Below are positions 17,837 through 25,160 of a DNA stretch of 64,000 nucleotides, piece after piece. Positions within the stretch are counted from its first letter, which is position 1; each line of letters opens with the position of its first letter. Origin of the DNA: Aeromonas encheleia (GTDB taxonomy: Bacteria > Pseudomonadota > Gammaproteobacteria > Enterobacterales > Aeromonadaceae). The notes beneath the pieces were generated by a model. The model saw only the letters and a program-made list of their open reading frames with translations. It did not search any database and was not told where the DNA came from. The DNA lies in contig NZ_LR134376.1 of the NCBI RefSeq assembly GCF_900637545.1, positions 277,501-341,500 of the forward strand. Direction: 5' to 3'. The translations under genes and the position numbers were made by a program.

Positions 17837-18960
17837 CAGTGGGCGGCCACCACGGCTTCAGAGGCCTGGCTGTCCAGGTTCACCCCGCTGGCCGGGGCGG
17901 CGGGCTCAGTGCTTGCCAGCCGGTCCGGCGCGGCGGTGCGGGTATCCACTATCACCTCGGTGGAGAGGCCCGGCCGCAACTTGCCGGCCAGCAGGCCCGG
18001 CTCGGGGATGCGGATCTTGACCGGGATCCGCTGCACTATCTTGGTGAAGTTGCCGGTGGCATTTTCGGGAGGCAGCAGGGCGAACTTGGCGCCGGTGGCG
18101 GGGGCCAGGCTGTCGATGATGCCCTCGACCGGTTGATCCGGGTAGGCATCCAGGATCACCTCCACCCTCTGGCCCGGCTGCATGTGTTGCAACTGGGTCT
18201 CCTTGAAGTTCGCCTCGACCCAGACTTGCTGCAGCGGCACCAGGCTGGCGACCTGCATGCCGGACTGCACGTAGAGCCCTTCCCGCAGGCTGCGCTTGCC
18301 GATGATGCCGTCGGCCGGGGCCCGCAGCTCGGTGTAACCGAGTTCCAGTCTGGCCTGTTCCAGCTGAGCTTCACTCAGGGCCAGTCTGGCCAGATTCTGC
18401 TTGGCCTCCGCATCCAGCACCAGCAGGCGCTCACGGGCCGCCTGCAGGGCCGCCTTGGCCTCCTGCAGCAGGGCCTGGTTGACGCGCAGGCCGGCCTGCA
18501 CCTCGTCCAGGTTGTCCTGGGAGCTGTAGTGGCGCTGATTGAGCTGGCCGACACGATGCACCTGCTGCTGGGAGCGCACCTGCTCGGCCTCGGCCGAGGC
18601 GACCTTGGCCTCGGCCTGACGGATCAGGCTCTGCTGCTGAGTGCGGGTGGCGGCCAGGTTCTCTGCCGTCGCCTGGTTGAGGTGCAGGTCGGCCTCGGCC
18701 TCGATCACCTTGGCTTTATATTCCCGACCGTCCAGCCGGGCGATCAGCTGACCCGCCTTCACCTCCTGGTTGTCGGTCACCAGCACCTGGCTGATGTAGC
18801 CGGGCAGCTTGGAGCCGATGCCGGTCACCTCGCTCTGCAGATAGGCGTTGTCGGTGCTCTCAAAGTAACGGGCGTGCAGATACCAGTAGCCGGCAAACAG
18901 CATGCCGAACAGGGCCAGCAGCAGGGCGGCCAGCAGGGGGATTTTCTTGTGTTGACTCAT
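17836..18960 (-). CDS. HlyD/EmrA-type periplasmic adaptor
   Basis: 374 aa. One N-terminal membrane anchor (residues about 8-27), then the biotinyl-lipoyl-like segment (SKLPGYISQVLVTDNQEVKAGQLIARLDGREY), a long helical hairpin rich in Ala, Glu and Gln (about 80-190), and a return lipoyl/beta-barrel part (ELRAPADGIIGKRSLREG). It links the inner-membrane exporter to an outer-membrane channel. ATG 18960 was chosen; an upstream in-frame codon would add 13 residues before the anchor. First gene of the adaptor-exporter operon. Confidence 0.9.
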   Translation of the reverse strand: MSQHKKIPLLAALLLALFGMLFAGYWYLHARYFESTDNAYLQSEVTGIGSKLPGYISQVLVTDNQEVKAGQLIARLDGREYKAKVIEAEADLHLNQATAENLAATRTQQQSLIRQAEAKVASAEAEQVRSQQQVHRVGQLNQRHYSSQDNLDEVQAGLRVNQALLQEAKAALQAARERLLVLDAEAKQNLARLALSEAQLEQARLELGYTELRAPADGIIGKRSLREGLYVQSGMQVASLVPLQQVWVEANFKETQLQHMQPGQRVEVILDAYPDQPVEGIIDSLAPATGAKFALLPPENATGNFTKIVQRIPVKIRIPEPGLLAGKLRPGLSTEVIVDTRTAAPDRLASTEPAAPASGVNLDSQASEAVVAAH

Positions 18961-19012
18961 TGTGTGGGGTTTCCTGAACTGAGGGGCGCAGGCTAACATC
19001 GGCAGACTGTTT

Positions 19013-19024
19013 CGATTAGTATCG
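19013..19024. promoter_or_regulatory. Possible LysR operator
   Basis: CGAT-TAGT-ATCG, a dyad in the 97-bp gap between the divergent adaptor and LysR genes, where a LysR regulator would be expected to bind. It is short, and the assignment is a guess from position. Confidence 0.3.
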
Positions 19025-19057
19025 CTTTATGAGATATACAGTTGCACTGGTGGGACA

Positions 19058-19960
19058 ATGGACCTAAATGCTGCCTTAATACTGGTGCGCATCGTCGACA
19101 AGGGCTCCTTCACGGCGGCGGCCCGGGAGCTGGGCATGACCAAGGCGACGGTCAGCCGTCGCATCGCCGAGCTGGAGCAGCGGCTCGGCGTGCGCCTGCT
19201 CTATCGCTCCACCCGACAGCTCACCCTGACCGAGGCGGGGGAGCAGTACTACCTGCGCTGCAGCAAGGCGGTGGAGGAGCTGACCCAGGCCGAGCTGATG
19301 CTGAGCGCCAGCCAGCAGGAGGTGACCGGCACCCTCAAGCTGGCCGTGCCCATAGAGACGGGGCAACTGGTGGTGGGTCGGCTGGTGGCCAACTTCCTGC
19401 AGGCCTATCCTGGCCTGCGAGTGGATCTGGAGCTGACCAACAGAGTCGTGGATCCCATCAACGAAGGGCTGGATGCCATAGTGCGGATCGGTGACATGAG
19501 CGACTCCAACCTGGCGGCACGGCGGCTGTGGAGCTCGGATCGCGTGCTCTGCGCCAGCCCGGCCTACCTGGCCAACAACCCGCCGATCACGCGGCCGGAG
19601 GATCTGTTGCTGCACGAGCGGGTGGCGGTCAGCAGTGGTTTTCTCTCCTCCCACTGGTGCTTCGAGGCAGAGGGGCGGGAGGTGTTGGTGGATCCGCGCT
19701 CCCGCTTCCAGGTCAACAACATCACCTGTGCCAGGGAGGCCGCCAAGGCCGGGCTGGGGATAGCCGCGCTGCCCGTCATGATCTGCCACGAGGAGCTGGC
19801 CAGCGGGGCCCTGGTGGCCCTGTTGCCGGGCTGGCAGCAGCCCAGGGTGCCCATCTATCTGCTGTTCCCGGAGCGGCGGCTGATGCCGAGCAAGTTGCGG
19901 GTCTTCATCGACTTTCTGGTCGAGAATGGGGCCGAGTACGGCATCGACAGCCTGCGGTGA
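19058..19960 (+). CDS. LysR-family transcriptional regulator, divergent from emrAB-like genes
   Basis: 300 aa. The helix-turn-helix is at about residues 17-40 (SFTAAARELGMTKATVSRRIAELEQRLGVRLL), followed by the periplasmic-binding-like effector domain. The GTLKLAVPIETGQLVVGRL segment resembles the CrgA/AaeR-like group. Its head-to-head arrangement with the efflux operon suggests it controls that operon in response to a pump substrate. Confidence 0.9.
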   Translation: MDLNAALILVRIVDKGSFTAAARELGMTKATVSRRIAELEQRLGVRLLYRSTRQLTLTEAGEQYYLRCSKAVEELTQAELMLSASQQEVTGTLKLAVPIETGQLVVGRLVANFLQAYPGLRVDLELTNRVVDPINEGLDAIVRIGDMSDSNLAARRLWSSDRVLCASPAYLANNPPITRPEDLLLHERVAVSSGFLSSHWCFEAEGREVLVDPRSRFQVNNITCAREAAKAGLGIAALPVMICHEELASGALVALLPGWQQPRVPIYLLFPERRLMPSKLRVFIDFLVENGAEYGIDSLR

Positions 19961-20044
19961 AGGCGCACGAATGCACGGCTTCCCGCTGGCGGGGTTGGTG
20001 CGTGACGACGATGATATGAAGACGAGCCGTTGTGAGAACGAGAC

Positions 20045-20107
20045 ATGGAACAGTGGATTGACTTGTATCGGGCCTCCCATTCGCTGGAGGCCCGCGCCCT
20101 GAAATGA
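20045..20107 (+). pseudogene. 5' fragment echo of the DUF2007 gene
   Basis: Twenty codons (MEQWIDLYRASHSLEARALK, then TGA) that repeat the first 20 codons of the gene at 20161. Within the first 60 nt I count 4 differences. The region before the ATG is also similar (GAGCCGTTGTGAGAACGAGAC against AAGCGGTTGCGAGGAGAGGATAT). The copy stops exactly where the homology ends. It is either a truncated tandem duplicate or a translated leader peptide. Confidence 0.75.
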
Positions 20108-20160
20108 TGGTGGCGCTGGCGCCGTCGGTGCATCGACAAGCGGTTGCGAGGAGAGGATAT

Positions 20161-20475
20161 ATGGAGCAGTGGATTAACTTGTATCGGGCCTCCCATTCGC
20201 TGGAGGCCCACGCGCTGAAAGGGGCATTGGAGGTGGAAGGCGTGCGGGTGCGGCTCAGTGGGGAGGGCTTGTCGGGCGCGCTGGGGGAGCTGCCGGTGGA
20301 TCTGTTGCAGGTCACCCTGCTGGTGCCTGCCGAGGATCGCAGCCGGGCGGGCAAGGTCATCGAGCGTTACCAGCAGCGCCAGGGCAATGGCTGGCTCTGT
20401 GGCCAGTGCGGGGAGGAGAACGGCGCCAACTTCGATATCTGCTGGCGTTGCCGCCATGATCCGCACGATCACTGA
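20161..20475 (+). CDS. DUF2007 protein with RanBP2-type zinc finger
   Basis: 104 aa. Residues 1-70 form a DUF2007 fold (start MEQWINLYRASHSLEAHALKGALEVEG). The C-terminus WLCGQCGEENGANFDICWRC has the W-x-C-x2-C...C-x2-C pattern of a RanBP2-type zinc ribbon. DUF2007 proteins are proposed to be signal-transducing adaptors, with no defined partner. GAGGAGAGGA precedes the ATG. A 20-codon copy of its own start lies 116 bp upstream. Confidence 0.85.
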   Translation: MEQWINLYRASHSLEAHALKGALEVEGVRVRLSGEGLSGALGELPVDLLQVTLLVPAEDRSRAGKVIERYQQRQGNGWLCGQCGEENGANFDICWRCRHDPHDH

Positions 20476-20488
20476 TCATTTGCATTCA

Positions 20489-20520
20489 CCAGGGCCCGCC
20501 AGCGGGCCCTGGTCTTGTTT
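20489..20520 (+). terminator. Terminator after the DUF2007 gene
   Basis: Perfect 11-bp stem CCAGGGCCCGC / GCGGGCCCTGG followed by TCTTGTTT; lies between converging genes. Confidence 0.8.
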
Positions 20521-20527
20521 GCCTGTC

Positions 20528-21811
20528 TCAGCGCAGGGTGAAGTCGATATCCTCCCCCGCGTTGGGGTCGTGATAGGTCGCCAGATCCAGCTCCCCTTCG
20601 CTGCGGGCGATCAGCACGGACACCAGAATATCCCCCGAGACGTTGACCGTGGTGCGGGCCATGTCGAGCAGGCGATCGATGCCGGCGATGAGCGCTACCC
20701 CTTCCAGCGGCAAGCCCACCGCGGTCAGGGTCAGGGTCAGCAACATGAGCCCGGTGCCCGGGGTGCCCGCTGTGCCTATGCTGGCCAAGGTCGCGATGCT
20801 GATGATGGTCAGGTAATCCACCAGGTGCAGATCCACGCCAAACGCCTGCGCCACGAACAGCGCCGTCACCCCTTGATAGAGCGCGGTGCCGTCCATGTTG
20901 ATGGTGGCACCTATGGGCAGCACCTTGGCGGTGATGGCGGGGGAGACCCCGAGCCGGCGTTCGGCGCAGGCTAGGCTGACGGGCAGGGTCGTGCTGCTGG
21001 AGCTGCTGGTGAAGGCGATCGCCTGGGCATCGAGGATGCTTCTGAAGTAGTGCAGCGGATTGAGGCGAGCCAGCAGGATCAGCAGGCTGCTGTAGACGCC
21101 GAGCACGTGCAGCAGGCAGCCGAGGTAGACGGCTCCGATCACCTTGAGCAGCGGCAGCAGCAGATCCAGCCCGTACTTGCCGGTCATCCAGGCCATCAGG
21201 GCGCAGACGCCGTAAGGGGCCAGGGCCATCACCATCTGGGTCAGCTTGAACATGCCCTCCGCCAGGGCGGTGAAGAAGCGGATGGCGGGACGACCACGCC
21301 GGCCGGTGGCGTTGAGGGCGAGGGCGAGGGCCACCGCGAACACTATCACCTGCAGGATCTTGCCATCCACCATGGCCTGGATCGGGTTGCGCGGCACCAG
21401 ATGGCTGAGCACGCTGGCCAGGGTCGGTTGCACCACCACACCGGTCCGCTCGTAAGGCCCCATATTGGCGCCCATGCCGGGCTCCAGCAGCCAGCCCATC
21501 ATCAGTCCGATGCAGATGGCGATGGCGGTCGAGCACAGATAGAGGCCGATGGCCTTGCTGCCGATCCGATCCAGAGTCTTGCCCTTGAGCAGGGAGGTGA
21601 GGCCGGCGATGACGGAGCAGAAGATGAGGGGCACCATCAGCATCTGTATGGTGTTGACGAACAGGACGCCGATGGGCTTGAGCAGCAACGCCTGCTCGCT
21701 GAAGCCGAGCCCGAGCCCAATCCCGGTCAACATGCCGATCAGGGTCTTCAACCAGAGCGGGCGGCGGGTCCAGATCCGCCAGGGCTTGAGGGCCAATCCA
21801 TGGAACAGCAT
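20528..21811 (-). CDS. Dicarboxylate/amino acid:cation symporter (DAACS family)
   Basis: 427 aa membrane transporter of the GltP/DctA/SstT superfamily. Hallmarks are the serine-rich reentrant loop SSSSTTLPVSLACAE, the GATINMDGTALYQGV segment with the NMDGT cation site, and the second reentrant region ASIGTAGTPGTGLMLL. It moves glutamate, aspartate or C4-dicarboxylates with Na+ or H+. I set the start at ATG 21811 with AAGGAC upstream; a TTG at 21847 is also in frame. Monocistronic. Confidence 0.9.
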   Translation of the reverse strand: MLFHGLALKPWRIWTRRPLWLKTLIGMLTGIGLGLGFSEQALLLKPIGVLFVNTIQMLMVPLIFCSVIAGLTSLLKGKTLDRIGSKAIGLYLCSTAIAICIGLMMGWLLEPGMGANMGPYERTGVVVQPTLASVLSHLVPRNPIQAMVDGKILQVIVFAVALALALNATGRRGRPAIRFFTALAEGMFKLTQMVMALAPYGVCALMAWMTGKYGLDLLLPLLKVIGAVYLGCLLHVLGVYSSLLILLARLNPLHYFRSILDAQAIAFTSSSSSTTLPVSLACAERRLGVSPAITAKVLPIGATINMDGTALYQGVTALFVAQAFGVDLHLVDYLTIISIATLASIGTAGTPGTGLMLLTLTLTAVGLPLEGVALIAGIDRLLDMARTTVNVSGDILVSVLIARSEGELDLATYHDPNAGEDIDFTLR

Positions 21812-21944
21812 GACGCCAATGTCCTTATTTTCTAACTGCGACGGCAAAAAGGGGCGCCAGTGTAGCCATCCCCTGTTCAGGTTGCCACTTTATCGACAAA
21901 GTGGCGCTCACGGCCAGCTCGGAGGTCGGGAAATCGGCACTTTA

Positions 21945-21958
21945 TTGGCTTACATCAA
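21945..21958 (+). promoter_or_regulatory. Possible FNR-type site upstream of yecH
   Basis: TTGGC-TTAC-ATCAA matches 8 of 10 positions of the FNR consensus TTGAT-N4-ATCAA. If the downstream TTTAAT (21981-21986) is the -10, the site is centred near -41.5, the class II activator position. Confidence 0.35.
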
Positions 21959-22019
21959 GATAGGGGGGCCCGACTCGGGCTTTAATTGGCATCCTATATG
22001 ATGATTAATGAGGTTTGAG

Positions 22020-22265
22020 ATGTCTCAATCGATACACGGTCACGAAGTGATGGAGATGATGCTGGCGCAGGACGGCCAATTTACCCGGGCCAGCCTCAAG
22101 CAGGCGATCGACAGCCGCTTCGGCGCCGATGCCCGCTTTCACACCTGCAGCGCCAGCGAGATGGATGCCGAGGCCCTGATCGACTTCCTGGCCAAGCGCG
22201 GCAAGTTCATCGAATCCGGGCAGGGTTTCCAGACCCGGGCCGACAAGATCTGCCAGCACGGTTGA
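22020..22265 (+). CDS. yecH: YecH-family small protein
   Basis: 81 aa. It begins MSQSIHGHEVMEMML and contains RFHTCSASEMDAEALIDFLAKRGKFI and a C-terminal KICQHG, the conserved His/Cys pattern of the YecH family, proposed to bind metal. Start ATG 22020 chosen because the family starts at MSxSIHGHEV. Function unknown. A possible FNR box lies upstream. Confidence 0.9.
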   Translation: MSQSIHGHEVMEMMLAQDGQFTRASLKQAIDSRFGADARFHTCSASEMDAEALIDFLAKRGKFIESGQGFQTRADKICQHG

Positions 22266-22364
22266 TCCCCGCGGCGGGCACAGCCCTGGTGCTCGCCGAA
22301 TCCCCTGCCCTTTGTTATATTTCGCCCTCTCTCCCCCCTGTTGAAGGCTTAGCCTGGGCGTTGT

Positions 22365-22964
22365 ATGGATACTTTCTCCGCTGCCGTCATGTTGTTTTTG
22401 ATCATGGATCCGCTGGGCAACCTGCCAGTCTTCCTCTCCATCCTGCGTCATGTCGATCCCAAGCGGCGACGCAAGGTGATGATCCGGGAGCTGCTGTTCT
22501 CCTTGGCCATCATGCTGGGCTTCCTGTTCGCCGGTCAGCAGATCCTGAGTTTCCTCAATCTGCGCCAGGAGGCGGTGAGCATAGCGGGGGGCATAATACT
22601 GTTCCTCATCGCCATCAAGATGATCTTCCCGACCCCGGGCGGGGTGACCGGGCTGGCGGCCGGGGAGGAGCCCTTCCTGGTGCCCATGGCCATCCCGATG
22701 ATCGCGGGTCCCTCCATCCTGGCCTCTCTGCTGCTGCTGGCGAATCAGGAGCCGACCCGGATGGCGGACTGGTCCCTCGCCCTGTTGCTAGCCTGGGGCG
22801 CCAGCGCCGTGATCCTGATGTTCTACGAGGTGTTCAACAAGCTGCTGGGTGAGCGAGGACTCACCGCCGTGGAGCGGCTGATGGGGATGCTGCTGGTGAT
22901 GATCTCGGTGCAGATGCTGCTCGACGGCGTGCACCATTATCTGGACGTGACCGGTCAGGGCTAA
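22365..22964 (+). CDS. yhgN: MarC-family membrane protein (YhgN-like)
   Basis: 199 aa with six hydrophobic segments and the family landmarks FLIMDPLGNLPVFLSIL near the N-terminus and PMAIPMIAGPSILASLLLL in the middle. MarC/YhgN proteins were called NAAT transporters, but their substrate and role are unsettled. It lies 99 bp after yecH and converges on a LysR gene. Confidence 0.9.
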   Translation: MDTFSAAVMLFLIMDPLGNLPVFLSILRHVDPKRRRKVMIRELLFSLAIMLGFLFAGQQILSFLNLRQEAVSIAGGIILFLIAIKMIFPTPGGVTGLAAGEEPFLVPMAIPMIAGPSILASLLLLANQEPTRMADWSLALLLAWGASAVILMFYEVFNKLLGERGLTAVERLMGMLLVMISVQMLLDGVHHYLDVTGQG

Positions 22965-22982
22965 GCCGGCCGGAGCCTTGTC

Positions 22983-23951
22983 TCAGGGCTGACCGACGGC
23001 CGAGGTCTCCAGCTTGCTCAGGATGAGGGCGAGCAGGGTCTCCCGCAGCCAGCGGTGGCCCGGATCCTCCTCGTGGCGCTGATGCCAGATCAGCAGGTGG
23101 GAGATGCTGTCCAGCGCTATGGGCAGCGCCAGCGGCACCAGCGGGTAGACCTGGGTCGCATGGCGGGCATAGAGCTTGGAGAGGGTCACTATCATGTCGG
23201 AGTGCATCCCCATCCGCAGCGCCGCTTCGAACGAGGGCACCGTCGCCTCTATCCGGCGATAGAGATCCAGCTCCGCCAGCTTGTGATCCAGCATCCAGCG
23301 ATCCCGCCCCTCGCAATAGGTCTGCACATGGGGATAGGCCAGGTAGCGGGCGAGATCCCATTCGCGCTCGTGCAGCGCCGGATGATCCTGCTGCACCAGA
23401 CAGGTGAGGCCATCGATGGCGAGCAGCCGCTGGCAGATGCTGCCGGGCAGGGTATCCAGCCGGTAGTCCGAGGTGATGCAGTTCTCCCGCACCGTGAAGG
23501 CGATGTCCACCTGGCCCTGGCTCATCGCGGTCAGGCTGTGCTCCGTCCACTCCTCGTAGCGCAAGCGGATGCCCGGCGCCTGGCGCTTGAGCTCGCTCAG
23601 ATAGAGGGGGGCGAACAGGGTGAAGGCGCTGTCCATGCTGGCGATGACGAACTCCCGCTCGGTGCTGGCCGGATCGAACGCCGGTGGCTGGATCAGGTTG
23701 TCCAGCGACAGCAGTATGGGTTGCAGCTGTTGCTGCAGGCCAAGGGCGCGCGGGGTGGGCTCCAGCCCATGGGCCGCGCGCACGAACAGGGGGTCGTCGA
23801 AGGTTTCCCGCAGGCGGCCGAGGGCCTTGCTGACGGCCGACTGACTCAGGTGAAGACGGCGGGCGGCCCGGCTGCCATTGCGCTCTTCCAGCAATACTTG
23901 CAGGATAATCAACAGATTAAGGTCTATGCGCCCGAGCTGTTCCAGCAGCAT
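22983..23951 (-). CDS. LysR-family transcriptional regulator
   Basis: 322 aa. The helix-turn-helix occupies residues about 20-45 (GSRAARRLHLSQSAVSKALGRLRETFDDPLFVR), with the motif DDPLFVR of the NodD/NahR/LeuO-like group. The rest is a type 2 periplasmic-binding effector domain. ATG 23951 has AGAGGA 8 bp upstream; a TTG at 23969 is an alternative. No obvious target operon is adjacent, apart from the divergent small transcript region that ends at 24122. Confidence 0.88.
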   Translation of the reverse strand: MLLEQLGRIDLNLLIILQVLLEERNGSRAARRLHLSQSAVSKALGRLRETFDDPLFVRAAHGLEPTPRALGLQQQLQPILLSLDNLIQPPAFDPASTEREFVIASMDSAFTLFAPLYLSELKRQAPGIRLRYEEWTEHSLTAMSQGQVDIAFTVRENCITSDYRLDTLPGSICQRLLAIDGLTCLVQQDHPALHEREWDLARYLAYPHVQTYCEGRDRWMLDHKLAELDLYRRIEATVPSFEAALRMGMHSDMIVTLSKLYARHATQVYPLVPLALPIALDSISHLLIWHQRHEEDPGHRWLRETLLALILSKLETSAVGQP

Positions 23952-24015
23952 GATATGAATCCTCTTCAATTCTAAGATGAATTTATACCATTTGTTTTCA
24001 TATCTTGGCGACCCT

Positions 24016-24122
24016 ATGCTCGAGTCGTCTCTCGCCTTAGAGGGTGGCTGGTACAGGATGTAGCGGTTGAGGGGACAAGTAGCACAGACTCATACGGCGG
24101 CCAATGGCCGCCGTATTTTTTT
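24016..24122 (+). ncRNA. Candidate small RNA ending at an orphan terminator
   Basis: No plus-strand gene precedes the strong terminator ATACGGCGGCC / GGCCGCCGTAT-T7 (24092-24122). A promoter-like pair TTGTTT-N17-TATGCT lies at about 23992-24020. Together they would define a transcript of about 95-100 nt. It contains a 15-codon frame (MLESSLALEGGWYRM, 24016-24063), so a leader peptide with attenuation is the alternative. The terminator is clear; the RNA is inferred. Confidence 0.4.
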
Positions 24123-24225
24123 GCGTGATTTATTTGCCAACTTGCACCTGCCTTGATTTTGCCCAACAATCGTTGCGCCTTCTTTTGATACAAACAATGG
24201 GTATCTATCAGTCAGGAGTATCCCG

Positions 24226-24387
24226 ATGGGACTCGGTGGAATTCATATCTGGCATTTGTTGATCCTGCTCGTGGTCGTGGTCGTGGTGTTTGGCAGCAAA
24301 CGCCTGGCCGGCGCCGGTGAGGATCTGGGCACCGCCATCAAGGACTTTCGTAAAGCCTTGCGTGACGATGAAGTAAAGCCGAAATAA
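24226..24387 (+). CDS. TatA/TatE-family twin-arginine translocase subunit
   Basis: 53 aa: one membrane helix (IHIWHLLILLVVVVVVFGSKRLAGAGEDLG) followed by the conserved amphipathic hinge region with FGSKR and GTAIKDFRKAL. The short length is closer to E. coli TatE (67 aa) than to TatA (89 aa), and no tatB or tatC is adjacent. It would add to the Tat pore for folded proteins. GGAG precedes the ATG; yfcZ follows at 14 bp. Confidence 0.88.
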   Translation: MGLGGIHIWHLLILLVVVVVVFGSKRLAGAGEDLGTAIKDFRKALRDDEVKPK

Positions 24388-24401
24388 GTGGGAGTTGAGT
24401 G

Positions 24402-24704
24402 ATGTCTGTAGACGAGAAAGTCGAATTGAATGAAACCTGCGACAGCTGCGGCTGTTTCGCCGAGATTGGCACCATCATAGGTGAAGGCGACGATGTGATG
24501 GAGCTGGTGATCGAGGCCGCGGCCGAAGCCGATGCCCGCGCCAAGCTGGCGGCCTATGAGGCGCTGGCCAAGCAGGTCACCGCCGAGGCCGAGATCAGCA
24601 GCGAGCTGAGCCAGGGCGCCGATGGCGTGATCCTGAAAGCCCGCCTGCAATTCACCTGCACCGCCGAGAAGCTGATTTTCGAGATGCGTGCCCGCTCAAT
24701 CTGA
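24402..24704 (+). CDS. YfcZ/YiiS family (DUF406) protein
   Basis: 100 aa. The start MSVDEKVELNETCDSCGCFAEIGTIIG and the alanine-rich middle followed by LQFTCTAEKLIFEMRAR match the YfcZ/YiiS family of small cytosolic proteins of unknown function. The N-terminal CDSCGC could bind metal. GGAG lies 7 bp before ATG 24402. Probably cotranscribed with the TatA/E gene. Confidence 0.85.
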   Translation: MSVDEKVELNETCDSCGCFAEIGTIIGEGDDVMELVIEAAAEADARAKLAAYEALAKQVTAEAEISSELSQGADGVILKARLQFTCTAEKLIFEMRARSI

Positions 24705-24769
24705 GCCCCCTGAGGATACGGCAGGCCTGCCTGCCGTATTGAGCCTCCAGCCACAGTTCCCCGTTCTAT

Positions 24770-25160
24770 AGTGAGTTATCTCCAGATGACTCAGCCCGAG
24801 ACGAGTCGGCCAATGGCAGGCGACGGCATGATGCGGCGGCGAGGGCGCTCTGCCCTGTCCCCCTATCCCATAACGAAGCATCCTGCCGACGAACCGCCGG
24901 GCGCGAGCCGGTCAACCTGCAGGCGACAACATGCTGACGCAGCGATGGCGCCCTGCGCTGAGCCCCGGGTTCCGGTGCGAGTTATCCTGCCAAGGCACAG
25001 CCTGCCGTGGACTGACCAACGGCAGGCGATGGCGTGATGATGCGACTATGGACCCAGCCCTGAGCCCCGGGTTTTATTGTTAATCATCCTGCCAAGAAAC
25101 AGTCCGGCGCGAGTCGGCCAACGGAAGGCGACGACATGATGACGCGGCGATGGATCTGGG
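24770..25160 (+). repeat. Degenerate ~103-bp tandem array copying the 5' end of the MltF-like gene
   Basis: Four units in a row, the last being the real gene start. Each carries a GAGTCGGCCAA-like block, a GGCAGGCGACG ribosome-binding stretch, a start codon and about eight codons: MMRRRGRSAL at 24828, MLTQRWRPAL at 24931, MMRLWTQP-stop at 25034-25037, and the true MMTRRWIWGL at 25136. Upstream blocks ATCCTGCCAAG(G/A)(C/A)ACAG are also shared. Spacing is about 103 bp. The copies are too diverged to be recent. Confidence 0.7.

Noticed and set aside
24771..25037. 88-codon plus-strand frame within the MltF echo array
   Set aside because: It runs through several ghost start units in a frame not shared between them; better explained as part of the degenerate tandem array.
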